From S5-327 sp965116015 (GTDB lineage: Bacteria; Chloroflexota; Dehalococcoidia; Lucifugimonadales; Australimonadaceae), in assembly GCA_965116015.1 (NCBI GenBank), contig OZ220477.1:1736001-1800000 (forward strand): DNA of 64,000 bases. Reading direction: 5' to 3'. Below are positions 26,620 through 35,346 of this stretch, piece by piece. Each line of letters opens with the position of its first letter. The first letter of the stretch is position 1. Position numbers and translations under genes: made by a program. The notes beneath the pieces are model-generated. The model was given only the letters and a program-made list of their open reading frames with translations. It had not been told where the DNA came from and searched no databases.

Positions 26620-27312
26620 TCAACCAAGAGCGTCGAGAACCTCCTGCGCCGACCCAAGCAAACAGGTGAAGATGGGAGTGTCGCGCTCCGTGTACGGGCG
26701 CTGTTCCGCCGAGCGCAGCTCCATCACCAGCTCGAGAAAGCGCGCCGGCTCATCGGTTTCGAACCCCAGCACGAACTCCTGGTCGTCAAGCCCGAACGAA
26801 TACGTCGTGTGAATCTTCACCTCGGGATAGCGGTGGCCCACCTTGAAGTGCTCCACCATCATCCGCTGCCGCTCCTCCACCGGCAGCTGATGCCATTCGT
26901 GCGTCTTCACGAACGGGTACACGAACAGGTACTTCCTCCCCATCGGGCGGATCCTCGTACGGTCCTCCGCCCCCTCGTGCGCGTGCTCGTCGATGTACAT
27001 CGAACGACGCGTCATCGACAGGTACGCGTGCGTCGCCGCGAGCCGCGAGCCGAGCTCCGTCGCCGCGATGCGCGACGCAAAGCTCCGCAGCCCCTCCAGG
27101 TCGGGGCTCACGGTCCACACCAGCGCCTCAGCGTCGGGACGCATTCCCACAAGCGAATACGTGCGAACCATCAACTCCGGCGGAGCGTTCTCGAGCGCGG
27201 CGGCCAGTTCGCGCTTCTCCGCCGCGCGGGTCTCCGCCGGAAGGCGGCGCCACTCCGGATCAACCTTATAGAATGCGTAGCGCACATACTGAGGGGCGGC
27301 GGGCGAATCCAT
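26620..27312 (-). CDS. Chlorite dismutase / coproheme decarboxylase (HemQ) family protein
   Basis: A 230-residue protein of the Cld superfamily with two ferredoxin-like halves. Family segments include QYVRYAFYKVDPEWRRLP, YLSMTRRSMYIDEH, GRKYLFVYPFVKTHEWHQLP, EHFKVGHRYPEVKIHTTYSFG (containing the likely heme-ligand histidine) and DDQEFVLGFETDEPARFLELV. HemQ makes heme b from coproheme in the coproporphyrin-dependent route of Gram-positive-type bacteria. The ATG at 27312 has AAAGGAGC upstream. A true chlorite dismutase would have a distal Arg, which I cannot confirm by eye. The HemQ role is preferred from the family range. Confidence 0.85.
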   Translation of the reverse strand: MDSPAAPQYVRYAFYKVDPEWRRLPAETRAAEKRELAAALENAPPELMVRTYSLVGMRPDAEALVWTVSPDLEGLRSFASRIAATELGSRLAATHAYLSMTRRSMYIDEHAHEGAEDRTRIRPMGRKYLFVYPFVKTHEWHQLPVEERQRMMVEHFKVGHRYPEVKIHTTYSFGLDDQEFVLGFETDEPARFLELVMELRSAEQRPYTERDTPIFTCLLGSAQEVLDALG

Positions 27313-27424
27313 CGGCGGAGCTCCTTTCGTGAGCGTCAATTCTACCCGACTCTACCCGGCGGCCCCTCCTCTCACGAACGCCCGGCAACCCTCTAAGCGC
27401 ACTGAACAAAAGGCGGACGCGGCA

Positions 27425-28012
27425 ATGAGCACGACAGACGCGCCTCGGCGGCGAGCGCTCAACAGAACGGCGAGAAAGCTGCTGCTGGCGATTGCCGCAG
27501 GACTTGCGGCAGCCGGGCTTGCGGCATGCGGCGGCGAGAGCGGCGACGGCTCCCCAGCTCCCGTAGGAGGCCGCCCCGACATCGAGATCAGCGCATACCA
27601 GGGCGCAGACCAGTTGGGAGGCGACCCTGCATTCCTCTCGGACATCATCGCGCAGGGCAAGCCCGTAGTGTTGAACTTCTGGGCGGCGGAATGTCCGCCT
27701 TGCCGTACAGAGATGCCCGACTTTCAGCGCGTGTACGAGCAGCGCGGAGACGAAATCACGATGCTCGGCATCGACATCGGCCCGCAGCAATTCCTCGGAA
27801 CGCGCGAGCAGGGACGCGCGCTGCTGGCCGAGCTCGGCGTCCGCTATCCCGCCGGCACAACATTCAGCGAATCCGTCGTGCGCGACTACAACGTGCTCAG
27901 TATGCCAACAACCCTCTTCATCTCCCCGGACGGCCAAATCGTTCGCGCGTGGAGCGGTTTCCTCACCGAAGAGCGGCTGAACGAGCTTGTCGACGACCTC
28001 GTCGCGGTCTGA
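27425..28012 (+). CDS. TlpA/ResA-like thioredoxin-domain lipoprotein
   Basis: A 195-residue exported protein. The amino end has twin arginines and a lipobox (RKLLLAIAAGLAAAGLAACGG), so the mature protein is probably anchored outside the membrane. The rest is a thioredoxin fold of the TlpA group with the redox site CPPC in WAAECPPCRTEMPDF and the cis-proline in MPTTLFISPDG. Such proteins reduce disulfides for cytochrome c maturation or copper sites. The ATG at 27425 was chosen because it begins the signal sequence. It is followed 49 bases later by a ThDP enzyme on the same strand; no cytochrome genes are adjacent. Confidence 0.88.
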   Translation: MSTTDAPRRRALNRTARKLLLAIAAGLAAAGLAACGGESGDGSPAPVGGRPDIEISAYQGADQLGGDPAFLSDIIAQGKPVVLNFWAAECPPCRTEMPDFQRVYEQRGDEITMLGIDIGPQQFLGTREQGRALLAELGVRYPAGTTFSESVVRDYNVLSMPTTLFISPDGQIVRAWSGFLTEERLNELVDDLVAV

Positions 28013-28061
28013 TAGTTTGCCGCCGCGCCTCCTCTCTCAACCGGCGGCCCAGGAGCAGGCA

Positions 28062-29837
28062 ATGACAATCCACCAGACCAACGACCGCCATATGCGCGTG
28101 ATTCCGGTGCGGGACGGCGCCGAGGCGTTCGTCGAGATGCTCAACAGCAACGGCGTCGAGTTCCTCTTCCTCAATTCCGGAACCGACACGTTCCCCATCC
28201 AGGAAGCAATCTCCCGGATGACCATGGAGGAGCGTCTCGTTCCGCGGGTGATTCTCTGCATCGACGAAACAACCGCAATGTTCGCCGCGCAGGGCTACTA
28301 CCAGCTCACCGGAAAGGCGCAAGCCGTGCTCGTCCACGTCGACGCCGGCACGTTGCAGATAGGGGGCGCCTATCACGACGTGCAGCGCGACAAGGCAGCC
28401 GTGCTCGTGTTCGCCGGACGCGCCCCTTCGACGTTCGGCAGGGCGGCGCGCGGAGGCAAGGACATGCCCATCCACTGGATCCAGGAGCAACGCGACCAGA
28501 GCGGCATCGTCCGCAATTTCGCCAAATGGGACTACGAACTGCGCAACCTCGACAGCATCGGCTGGGTTATGCAGAAAGCCTGCCAGGTCGCCACGTCAGA
28601 CCCCGCCGGCGCCGTGTACGTCTCCCTGCCCCGCGAACTCTTGCTCGAGGAGATGACCTCCCTGAACGTCCCTCCGCCCGCCCGGCATGCGCACCCTGTC
28701 CCGCCCGCCGCCGACCCCGACGCCGTGGCGACGCTGGCGGATTGGCTCGTCAACGCCGAACGCCCCCTCATCATCGCCGGAGCGGCAGGCCGCGACCCCA
28801 ACGTAGTCGCCCCGCTTACGGAGCTTGCCGAGGCCGTCGCCGCTCCGGTGTCGGGCGCGATCGGCTCACGGCTCAACATCCCCACGAGGCATCCCCTCAA
28901 TGCCGCCGCCTGCGGAGCTCCAACCGTCGCCGACGCCGACGTCGTGCTTGTGATCGATCACGATGTCCCCTGGGTGCCGGACCAGCGCACCGTCGAACCG
29001 CCTGGACGCATCGCGTGGATCGACGCAGACCCCACGAAAGACACCATCCCGCTATGGACATTCCCGGCCGACCTGCTCCTCAATGCGGCGCCCAGCCAGG
29101 CCGTCCCTGCCCTCCTCGACGCTGTGCGCACGCGCCTCGCCGACTCCCGGAGAACCGCCATCGCCGCCCGCGCCCGGCAGTACGCGCAAGCCGCAGCCGC
29201 GGAGCGCGAACGCCTCCACGCCCGTGCGATGGAGGCGCGAAACCATCGCCCCATCCATCCGCTGTGGGTCGCGCACTGCCTCGAACAAGTCCTCAGCGAC
29301 GACGCAATCGTGATGAACGAGGGTATGACCGGCAGCTTCCCCTGGATGGCCTACACCGACAGGAAAACCCCCGGCACAGTGTTCGCCTCGGGAGGTTCAA
29401 GCTTGGGATGGGGCCTCGGCGCCGCGCTTGGCGCCAAGCTCGCCTGCCCCCAACAAGATGTCGTTGCGCTGGAGGGCGACGGCTCGTTCGTGTTCGCGCG
29501 TCCCACTTCCGCGTTCTGGGCAGCCGAACGGTACAACGCCCCCTTCCTCACCGTGATCTACAACAACTCCCGCCATCAGGCGACGATCAACTCCTGGGAG
29601 CGCTACTTCCCCGAGGGCGTCGGCCCGCTCCAGAACTCCTACGTCGGGTCGGAGATCGACCCCTCGCCAGACTACGACGTGCTCATTCAGGCGTGCCGGG
29701 GCTACGGCGAGCGCGTCGACGACCCTGCCGACGTATTGCCGGCGCTTCAACGCGGCCTGGAGCGCGTCCGAGCCGGACAGGCGGCGGTCATCGACATCCG
29801 CATCGCGCAGATGGACGGCCGAACGGCCACGCGGTAG
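28062..29837 (+). CDS. Thiamine diphosphate-dependent enzyme (acetolactate synthase-like)
   Basis: A 591-residue ThDP enzyme with the usual three domains. The amino PYR domain has the catalytic glutamate in LCIDETTAMFAAQGY. The middle domain begins near ADWLVNAERPLIIAG. The carboxyl PP domain has the cofactor motif GDGSFVF followed by IYNNS. AGGAG precedes the ATG at 28062. It is not a standard IlvB: the LGVDAHGT-type and FAD contacts are unclear, and no ilvN or ilvC lies nearby. Related proteins are annotated as ThDP-requiring enzymes or decarboxylases of unknown substrate. Confidence 0.85.
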   Translation: MTIHQTNDRHMRVIPVRDGAEAFVEMLNSNGVEFLFLNSGTDTFPIQEAISRMTMEERLVPRVILCIDETTAMFAAQGYYQLTGKAQAVLVHVDAGTLQIGGAYHDVQRDKAAVLVFAGRAPSTFGRAARGGKDMPIHWIQEQRDQSGIVRNFAKWDYELRNLDSIGWVMQKACQVATSDPAGAVYVSLPRELLLEEMTSLNVPPPARHAHPVPPAADPDAVATLADWLVNAERPLIIAGAAGRDPNVVAPLTELAEAVAAPVSGAIGSRLNIPTRHPLNAAACGAPTVADADVVLVIDHDVPWVPDQRTVEPPGRIAWIDADPTKDTIPLWTFPADLLLNAAPSQAVPALLDAVRTRLADSRRTAIAARARQYAQAAAAERERLHARAMEARNHRPIHPLWVAHCLEQVLSDDAIVMNEGMTGSFPWMAYTDRKTPGTVFASGGSSLGWGLGAALGAKLACPQQDVVALEGDGSFVFARPTSAFWAAERYNAPFLTVIYNNSRHQATINSWERYFPEGVGPLQNSYVGSEIDPSPDYDVLIQACRGYGERVDDPADVLPALQRGLERVRAGQAAVIDIRIAQMDGRTATR

Positions 29838-29941
29838 CTCCTTGCGCCATCCCTGCGCGCGACGCGGAAAGCGCCCCAAGCGCGCGGCGGCTGCCCCCAG
29901 ACGTCGAGGGAGGCTCGTGCGGTTCGGCGCTCCGCAGCGGG

Positions 29942-29947
29942 TACAAT
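29942..29947 (+). promoter_or_regulatory. -10 box of a short-leader argH promoter
   Basis: TACAAT is 13 bases before the argH ATG, which lacks a Shine-Dalgarno sequence. Transcription would start only some six to eight bases before the ATG, suggesting a nearly leaderless mRNA. No clear -35. Confidence 0.4.
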
Positions 29948-29960
29948 ACGCCAAACGCCC

Positions 29961-31328
29961 ATGACGAACTACACGACCCATCACTTCGAGGCCGTTTCGC
30001 GCTACACCGTGTCCGTCGGATACGACAGGCGCCTGTACGCGCATGACATCGACGGCTCAGTCGCCCATGCCCGCATGCTCGCCAGGCAAGGCGTCATCCC
30101 GCAGGGCGACGCCTCGGCGATCGTCGGCGGTCTCGAGTCCGTCCGGCGCGAGATCGAGAGCGGCGCCTTTCAGTGGCGCGACGACCTCGAAGACCTGCAT
30201 ATGAACATCGAGGCGCGACTGCGCGACCTCGTCGGCGAGCCCGCCGCGCGGCTGCACACCGCTCGCTCGCGCAACGACCAGGTGGCCACCGCAACGCGCC
30301 TGTACGTCCGCGACGCTATCGACGAGCTCGCCGGCGCGCTCCGCAAGCTGCAAGACGCCCTCCTCGCGCTCGCCGCGCAACGCCCGGACGCGATAATGCC
30401 GGGCTACACGCACCTGCAGCGGGCGCAACCCGTGCTCTTCGCGCACCACCTGCTCGCATACTTCGAGATGTTCGACCGCGACGCCGCGCGGCTTGCCGAC
30501 GCGCGACGCCGCGCCAACGTGTTGCCTCTCGGATCCGGCGCCCTCGCAGGCGTCCCCTACCCGCTCGACCGCGAGTGGGTCGCCGCCGAACTCGGATTCG
30601 ACAGCGTCTCCCTCAACTCGATGGACGCAGTATCCGATCGCGATTACGTCGTCGAACTCTTGGCCAGCGCGTCGCTGTGCATGACGCACTGCTCCCGCCT
30701 GGCCGAGGAGCTCGTCCTCTGGACAACGCAGGAATTCGGGTTCGTCAGGCTCGGGCGGCAGTGGGTCACCGGCTCATCAATCATGCCGCAGAAGCGAAAT
30801 CCCGATTTCGCCGAGATAGCCCGCGGCAAGACCGGCCGCGTCTACGGCAGCCTCATGGCGATCCTCACTACCCTCAAAGGACTGCCCCTCGCCTACAACC
30901 GCGACCTGCAAGAGGACAAGGAGGGGCTGTTCGACGCCGTCGACACCCTGCAGGCGACCCTCGAGGCGATGCGCGGAATGCTCGCCAGCTGCGAAATCAA
31001 CCCCGCCAGGATGCAGGAGGCCGCGGCCGACAGTTCGCTGCTCGCCACCGATATGGCCGACTACCTCGTCGCAAAGGGCGTCCCCTTCCGCGAAGCGCAC
31101 GCCGCAGTGAGCGCGCTGTGCGAGATCGCCGCCCAGCGCGGCGTCGCCGTTGCCCAACTGCCGCTCGACGATCTCCGCGCCGCGTGCGCAGCATTCAGCG
31201 AGGATGTCCGTGAACTCACCCCCCTCGCAAGCGCAGCCGCGCGGGACATCCCCGGCGGCACAGCCCCCGCCCGCGTCGCCGCCGCGCTCGCCGACGCCCG
31301 AGCGCGGCTCGAGGCCGCCCGTGCCTGA
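29961..31328 (+). CDS. argH: Argininosuccinate lyase
   Basis: Splits argininosuccinate into arginine and fumarate, the final arginine step. It has 455 residues. The signature GSSIMPQKRNPDFAEIARGK holds the flexible catalytic loop; TARSRNDQVATATRLYVRD and GYTHLQRAQPVLFAHH are other family marks. The ATG at 29961 has no Shine-Dalgarno sequence but has a -10 box very near. The end overlaps the start of rpe by eight bases, so the two are translationally linked. It is separated from the other arg genes of the window by about 12.7 kb. Confidence 0.96.
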   Translation: MTNYTTHHFEAVSRYTVSVGYDRRLYAHDIDGSVAHARMLARQGVIPQGDASAIVGGLESVRREIESGAFQWRDDLEDLHMNIEARLRDLVGEPAARLHTARSRNDQVATATRLYVRDAIDELAGALRKLQDALLALAAQRPDAIMPGYTHLQRAQPVLFAHHLLAYFEMFDRDAARLADARRRANVLPLGSGALAGVPYPLDREWVAAELGFDSVSLNSMDAVSDRDYVVELLASASLCMTHCSRLAEELVLWTTQEFGFVRLGRQWVTGSSIMPQKRNPDFAEIARGKTGRVYGSLMAILTTLKGLPLAYNRDLQEDKEGLFDAVDTLQATLEAMRGMLASCEINPARMQEAAADSSLLATDMADYLVAKGVPFREAHAAVSALCEIAAQRGVAVAQLPLDDLRAACAAFSEDVRELTPLASAAARDIPGGTAPARVAAALADARARLEAARA

Positions 31329-32004
31329 AATCAAACTCGCAGCGTCCATCCTCTCGGCGGACTTCGCCCGCATCGGCGACGTCGTCCGCGAAACCGAGGA
31401 AGCAGGCGCCGATTACATCCACATCGACGTTATGGACGGCCGGTTCGTCCCCAACCTCACTATCGGCCCGGTGGTGGTCGAGGCGATACGCCGTCACACA
31501 AGCTTGCCGCTCGACGTGCACCTGATGATCGTAGAGCCAGAGCGGCTGATCCCCGATTTCGCCGCGGCGGGAGCCGGCAACATCACCGTACACCAGGAGA
31601 CGGCGACGCACCTGCACCGCGTCGTGAGCCAGATCAAAGACCTCGGCGCGACCGCCGGCGTCTCGCTCAACCCTGCAACCCCCGAGATGACTCTATCAGA
31701 AGCGCTGCCCGACCTCGATCTCGTGCTGGCAATGACTGTGAACCCCGGATTCGGCGGGCAATCTTTCATCCCGCGCGTCCTCTCGAAGGTTGAACGCTTG
31801 CGAGCCATGATCGACGCGCAAGGGCTTCCCGCCGAGCTGGAGGTCGACGGCGGAGTCAAGCCCGGCAACATCGCGCAGGTCGCCGCCGCAGGCGCCTCGG
31901 TCATCGTCGCAGGGTCCGCCGTATACAATGCCGATACCAGCGTTGCGCAGGCAATCGCCCGCCTGCGGGCGAATCTCCTCTCCGCTCAGGAGGCTCCTCA
32001 TTAG
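31321..32004 (+). CDS. rpe: Ribulose-phosphate 3-epimerase
   Basis: Interconverts ribulose-5-phosphate and xylulose-5-phosphate in the pentose phosphate pathway. It has 227 residues from a GTG at 31321, inside the end of argH; starts further upstream would lie deep in argH. A TIM barrel with LAASILSADFARIGD, YIHIDVMDGRFVPN (metal His and Asp), DVHLMIVEP, VNPGFGGQ and ELEVDGGVKPGN. Its stop overlaps the putative ATT start of the FKBP gene. Confidence 0.95.
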   Translation: MPEIKLAASILSADFARIGDVVRETEEAGADYIHIDVMDGRFVPNLTIGPVVVEAIRRHTSLPLDVHLMIVEPERLIPDFAAAGAGNITVHQETATHLHRVVSQIKDLGATAGVSLNPATPEMTLSEALPDLDLVLAMTVNPGFGGQSFIPRVLSKVERLRAMIDAQGLPAELEVDGGVKPGNIAQVAAAGASVIVAGSAVYNADTSVAQAIARLRANLLSAQEAPH

Positions 32005-32542
32005 CTCGCCGCCCAGCGTCGTCTCCGCCCCGCTGTTGCGCCGCGCGGCCATCCTGGCTGCAGCGCTCGGCGCCGCGTTCGCGATCGCCGCATGCTCTCC
32101 AGACCCCACCCCAACGCCGACTCCCACTCCCATTCCCGTCGCCGAGGTCGGCGACAGCGTGGCAGTGCACTACCACGGCGCGCTCGACGACGGAAGCGTC
32201 TTCGATTCATCGCGTGAGCGTGAGCCGCTCGAATTCGTCATCGGGAGCGGCCAGCTCATCGACGGGTTCGACAACGCAGTGCGCGGCCTCGCCGTCGGCG
32301 AGTCGGTCACCGTGCGGCTGGAGCCCGAAGAAGCCTACGGCCCGCATGACCCCGCCCTGATGTTCGATGTTCCGCTCGATCGGATTCCGGAAGGCGTCGG
32401 CGTCGGCGATCAGGCGCAACTATCGAACGGGCTGGTCGTTACAGTCGTCGAAATCATCGACGAAACAGCGACGCTCGACGCCAACCATCGCCTCGCAGGG
32501 AAGCCGCTCACTTTCGAGATTGAGCTGATCGAGATCTACTAG
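32000..32542 (+). CDS. FKBP-type peptidyl-prolyl isomerase lipoprotein, probable ATT start
   Basis: A predicted outer-surface foldase. A lipobox signal (RRAAILAAALGAAFAIAAC), a short Pro-Thr linker, then an FKBP domain: GDSVAVHYHGALDDGSVFDSS, FVIGSGQLIDGFDNAV, LEPEEAYGPHDP. The last region, HRLAGKPLTFEIELIEI, is typical of SlyD/FKBP ends. There is no ATG near the signal sequence. An ATT at 32000 lies six bases after a perfect AGGAGG and overlaps the rpe stop as ATTAG, giving 180 residues. A TTG at 32036 would leave a minimal signal but has no Shine-Dalgarno; an ATG at 31928 lies inside rpe and would add 24 unlikely residues. Confidence 0.82.
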   Translation: MSSPPSVVSAPLLRRAAILAAALGAAFAIAACSPDPTPTPTPTPIPVAEVGDSVAVHYHGALDDGSVFDSSREREPLEFVIGSGQLIDGFDNAVRGLAVGESVTVRLEPEEAYGPHDPALMFDVPLDRIPEGVGVGDQAQLSNGLVVTVVEIIDETATLDANHRLAGKPLTFEIELIEIY

Positions 32543-32570
32543 TCCCGCTGGAGAGCGTCCGAGCCGCCAG

Positions 32571-32762
32571 CTAGGCGGTCATCCGCTTGTTCTGAACGGT
32601 GCGGAGGCAGCGGGTGCACACGTCGAGACGCTGCCTCTTCCCCTGATGCGTCAGCGTCGCGCGCTGGATATTCGGCAAGAACCACCGATTAGTGTGCCGG
32701 TTGGAGTGGCTTACGTTCTTGCCCGCTCGCCGTCGGGCTCCGCAGATGTCGCAACTTGCCAT
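32571..32762 (-). CDS. rpmB: 50S ribosomal protein L28
   Basis: A 63-residue large-subunit ribosomal protein. MASCDICGARRRAGKNVSHS and RTNRWFLPN-like residues (NRHTNRWFLPNIQ) are the family signature, and CTRCLRTVQNKRM ends it. The two CxxC pairs (CDIC and CTRC) make this a zinc-binding form. It is convergent with the FKBP gene; its 5' side is a 232-base intergenic region with a GCCGGC hairpin at about 32782-32801, where its promoter must lie. Confidence 0.94.
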   Translation of the reverse strand: MASCDICGARRRAGKNVSHSNRHTNRWFLPNIQRATLTHQGKRQRLDVCTRCLRTVQNKRMTA

Positions 32763-32994
32763 AGATGATGTTCCCGCAGCCGCCGGCCATCCGACGCCGG
32801 CTCAAGAGAATGACGCCCCAATAAGGAGCTAATGCCCGTACAGCCTGGCAATCACACAGCATAGCGCCTCAACGGCCTCGCAGCCAATCACAGTCCACAG
32901 TCCCTTTGGCGGCGGAGTCGCGCCTCTGCGGTTGCGCCCCTCTCGCCCTTGCCGCTCCTCCGTGCCACTCTTCCTTGTTCAGGGAGTGGAGAAT

Positions 32995-33489
32995 ATGATG
33001 ACGCATATCGTGCGCTTCGAATCGAGCCCACGGAGGGACGCCTCTTTGAAACTGAGCGGATCGTACCCGTTCCAACTGTCGCAAGAGAAGCTGTGGGACT
33101 TGATGATGGACTCCAGCCTGTTGGCGGCGTGCATACCAGGCGTTCGCGAGTTCACTCCCCAAGCCGGCGACGCGTACTCCTTCGAACTCGGCATCCGCGT
33201 CGGCCCTGTCGGCGCCGTCTACAAAGGATCTATCGAAGTAACAGACAAGGTTTGGCCGCGCTCATATCGGCTAACAGTGTCGGGCTCCGGCGCCCGAACG
33301 ACTGTCCGCGGGATGGGCGACATCGCGCTCGAGCCCGCAGGCGAAGCGTCGTCGACGCTTCGCTTCGACGGCGACGTGCAGGTTGCCGGCGCGTTGACGC
33401 GCGTCGGCCAGCGGCTGCTGACCACCGTGGCCAGGGCTCAGATCAACCAGTTCTTCGAATGCCTGCAGGCGAAGGCGGCGTCAGCCTGA
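32995..33489 (+). CDS. CoxG-like SRPBCC-fold protein
   Basis: A 164-residue protein of the carbon monoxide dehydrogenase subunit G (CoxG) type with a lipid- or hydrophobic-ligand-binding SRPBCC fold. Matches include SYPFQLSQEKLWDLMMDSSL, AACIPGVREFTP, VGPVGAVYKGSIEVTDK, LTVSGSGARTTVRGMGDIAL and the closing AGALTRVGQRLLTTVARAQI. CoxG helps membrane attachment or maturation of Cox-type molybdenum enzymes. No coxL is in the window; a CoxS-CoxM pair lies 17 kb away. Two adjacent ATGs (32995, 32998) share a GGGAGTGGAG Shine-Dalgarno region. Confidence 0.82.
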   Translation: MMTHIVRFESSPRRDASLKLSGSYPFQLSQEKLWDLMMDSSLLAACIPGVREFTPQAGDAYSFELGIRVGPVGAVYKGSIEVTDKVWPRSYRLTVSGSGARTTVRGMGDIALEPAGEASSTLRFDGDVQVAGALTRVGQRLLTTVARAQINQFFECLQAKAASA

Positions 33490-33570
33490 CGGCCTGGCAG
33501 GCTATAATCCAATCCCCTTGCCTGTGACATCAACTGCTTCGGCGACAACGCCAGTGCAGAGGGAGCAACT

Positions 33571-35325
33571 ATGGCGATTGGCGACGTCAACGAGAACATC
33601 CGCTACGAGCCGGACGAGAACCCCCCCGCCTCTATCGCTTTCGGCGCCGGATTCCAGGCCGTAGCAACCATCGTCGCCCCCATCGTCATCGGCGTCGTCA
33701 TCGTTGGCCGCATCGCGGAACAACCCGAGAGCTATCTCACGTGGGCCGTGTTCGCCGCGCTGGTCATCAGCGGACTCTCCACCATCCTCCAAACCGCGCG
33801 GCTCGGGCGCATCGGCTCAGGGCACGTCCTCATCATGGGTCCATCCGGCGCCTTCATCGCCGTCTGCGTGGCCGCGCTTGTCGAGGGCGGTCCGGCGTTG
33901 ATGGCCACTCTCATCATCGTTTCATCGCTGTTCCAGTTCGCGCTCGCCGCCCGTCTCTCGCTGCTGCGGCGCATCTTCACGCCCGTCGTCTCCGGAACCG
34001 TGATTATGCTCATCAGCGCAACTGTCATGCCCATCGTGTTCGACCTCATCACCACAACCCCGGAGGGCGCCGCCCAGGAATCCTCGCTGATCGTCGCCCT
34101 CGTAACCCTGGGCGTCTTCGGAGCGCTAGTCCTCCGAGGCCCCACGAACATCCGCCTCTGGTCGCCGCTCATAGCCATCGTCGCCGGATGCGCCGTATCC
34201 GTCTTCTACGGCTTCTACGATTTCGATCTAGTGCTGAACGCGTCCTGGGTTGGCGCTCCCCTCGCTTCCTGGCCGGGAATCGACCTGAATTTCCACTGGA
34301 GCTTCTTCGGGTTGCTCCCGGCGTTCATCATCGCAACTCTTGCCGGAGCCGTCGAAACCATCGGCGACGGCGTGGCCATACAGAACAACTCGCGCCGCAG
34401 GCCGCCAGCCACCGACTTCCGGGTCGTCCAGGGAGCCCTGTACGCCGACGGCGTCGGCAACTTCCTCTCCGGCCTTGGCGGAACGCTCCCCAACACCACC
34501 TACTCAACCAGCATCTCGCTCGTCGAAGTAACGGGCATCGCGGCGCGCCGCGTGGGAATCATCATCGGCGCGCTCTTCATCCTCGTAGCCTTCTTCCCCA
34601 AGCTCGCAGCCCTCCTCATCGCCATCCCCGGCCCCGTAGCGGGAGCCTACACCTTCCTCATCATCGCGCTGCTCTTCATGCAAGGCATGCGCCTCGTTCT
34701 GAAAGAGAGCATCGACCACCGCAACGCGCTCGTCGCCGGCGCCTCGTTCTGGGTAGGCGCCGCATTCCAGAACCAGTGGGCCTTCCCCGAACTCCTGGGC
34801 GACGGCTTCCTCAGCATCCTCCTCGGCAACGGCATGACCTCAGGAGCCCTCGCCGCCGTCCTTATGATGATCTTCCTCGAACTCACCAGCCCTCGCCGCA
34901 AGCGCCTCAGAATCGCCCCCAACGAAGAGGCCCTCCCCAAACTCAACGACTTCCTCCGCAACCTCGGCGCAGCCGCCGGGTGGAGCGCTGAGTCGATCGA
35001 GCAGCGCCTCGTGCTCGCGGGCGAGGAAGCGCTTGCCAGCCTGGCCGCCCAGCAAAACGACGGCAGCCCGAGCGCGACCTTCGAACGACGCCTGGTCGTA
35101 ACCGCGCGTTCCGAAGCCAGCGCCGCCGAAATCGAATTCGTGTCGGCGCCCGTCAGCGCCGACGGCAACCTCGAAGACCGCCTCGCCTACCTCGACGACA
35201 TCCCCAACGAGCCCGCCGTCGAGCAATTCTCGTTCCGTTTGCTGCGCCGCTACGCGTCTTCAGTGCGGCACCAGAAGTACAACGACCTCGACATCGTCGC
35301 CGTGCGCGTCGAGGGCCTGCGCTAA
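33571..35325 (+). CDS. NCS2-family purine/pyrimidine permease with C-terminal regulatory-ATPase-like domain
   Basis: A 584-residue transporter. The first 440 or so residues are a nucleobase-cation symporter 2 protein: FGAGFQAVATIVAPIVIGVV, GRIGSGHVLIMGPSGAF, the SFFGLLPAFIIATLAGAVETIGD segment and GLGGTLPNTTYSTSISLVE, where family members bind substrate. After about residue 450 comes an extra domain: LPKLNDFLRNLGAAAGWS, RLVLAGEEALASLA and FSFRLLRRYASSVRHQKY, resembling the HATPase_c_2/RsbW fold but with weak ATP motifs. Xanthine, uric acid or uracil are possible substrates. The GGGAGC before the ATG is fair. It appears to be a single gene. Confidence 0.87.
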   Translation: MAIGDVNENIRYEPDENPPASIAFGAGFQAVATIVAPIVIGVVIVGRIAEQPESYLTWAVFAALVISGLSTILQTARLGRIGSGHVLIMGPSGAFIAVCVAALVEGGPALMATLIIVSSLFQFALAARLSLLRRIFTPVVSGTVIMLISATVMPIVFDLITTTPEGAAQESSLIVALVTLGVFGALVLRGPTNIRLWSPLIAIVAGCAVSVFYGFYDFDLVLNASWVGAPLASWPGIDLNFHWSFFGLLPAFIIATLAGAVETIGDGVAIQNNSRRRPPATDFRVVQGALYADGVGNFLSGLGGTLPNTTYSTSISLVEVTGIAARRVGIIIGALFILVAFFPKLAALLIAIPGPVAGAYTFLIIALLFMQGMRLVLKESIDHRNALVAGASFWVGAAFQNQWAFPELLGDGFLSILLGNGMTSGALAAVLMMIFLELTSPRRKRLRIAPNEEALPKLNDFLRNLGAAAGWSAESIEQRLVLAGEEALASLAAQQNDGSPSATFERRLVVTARSEASAAEIEFVSAPVSADGNLEDRLAYLDDIPNEPAVEQFSFRLLRRYASSVRHQKYNDLDIVAVRVEGLR

Positions 35326-35346
35326 CGAACCGGCCCCGGAGCCGCC

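Noticed and set aside
31928..32000. ATG at 31928 as start of the FKBP gene
   Set aside because: It is inside rpe with no Shine-Dalgarno sequence and would put 24 charged residues before the signal peptide.
32763..32994. Possible RNA gene in the 232-base gap between rpmB and the CoxG-like gene
   Set aside because: It has a small GCCGGC hairpin but no tRNA T-loop, no conserved RNA pattern I know and no terminator.
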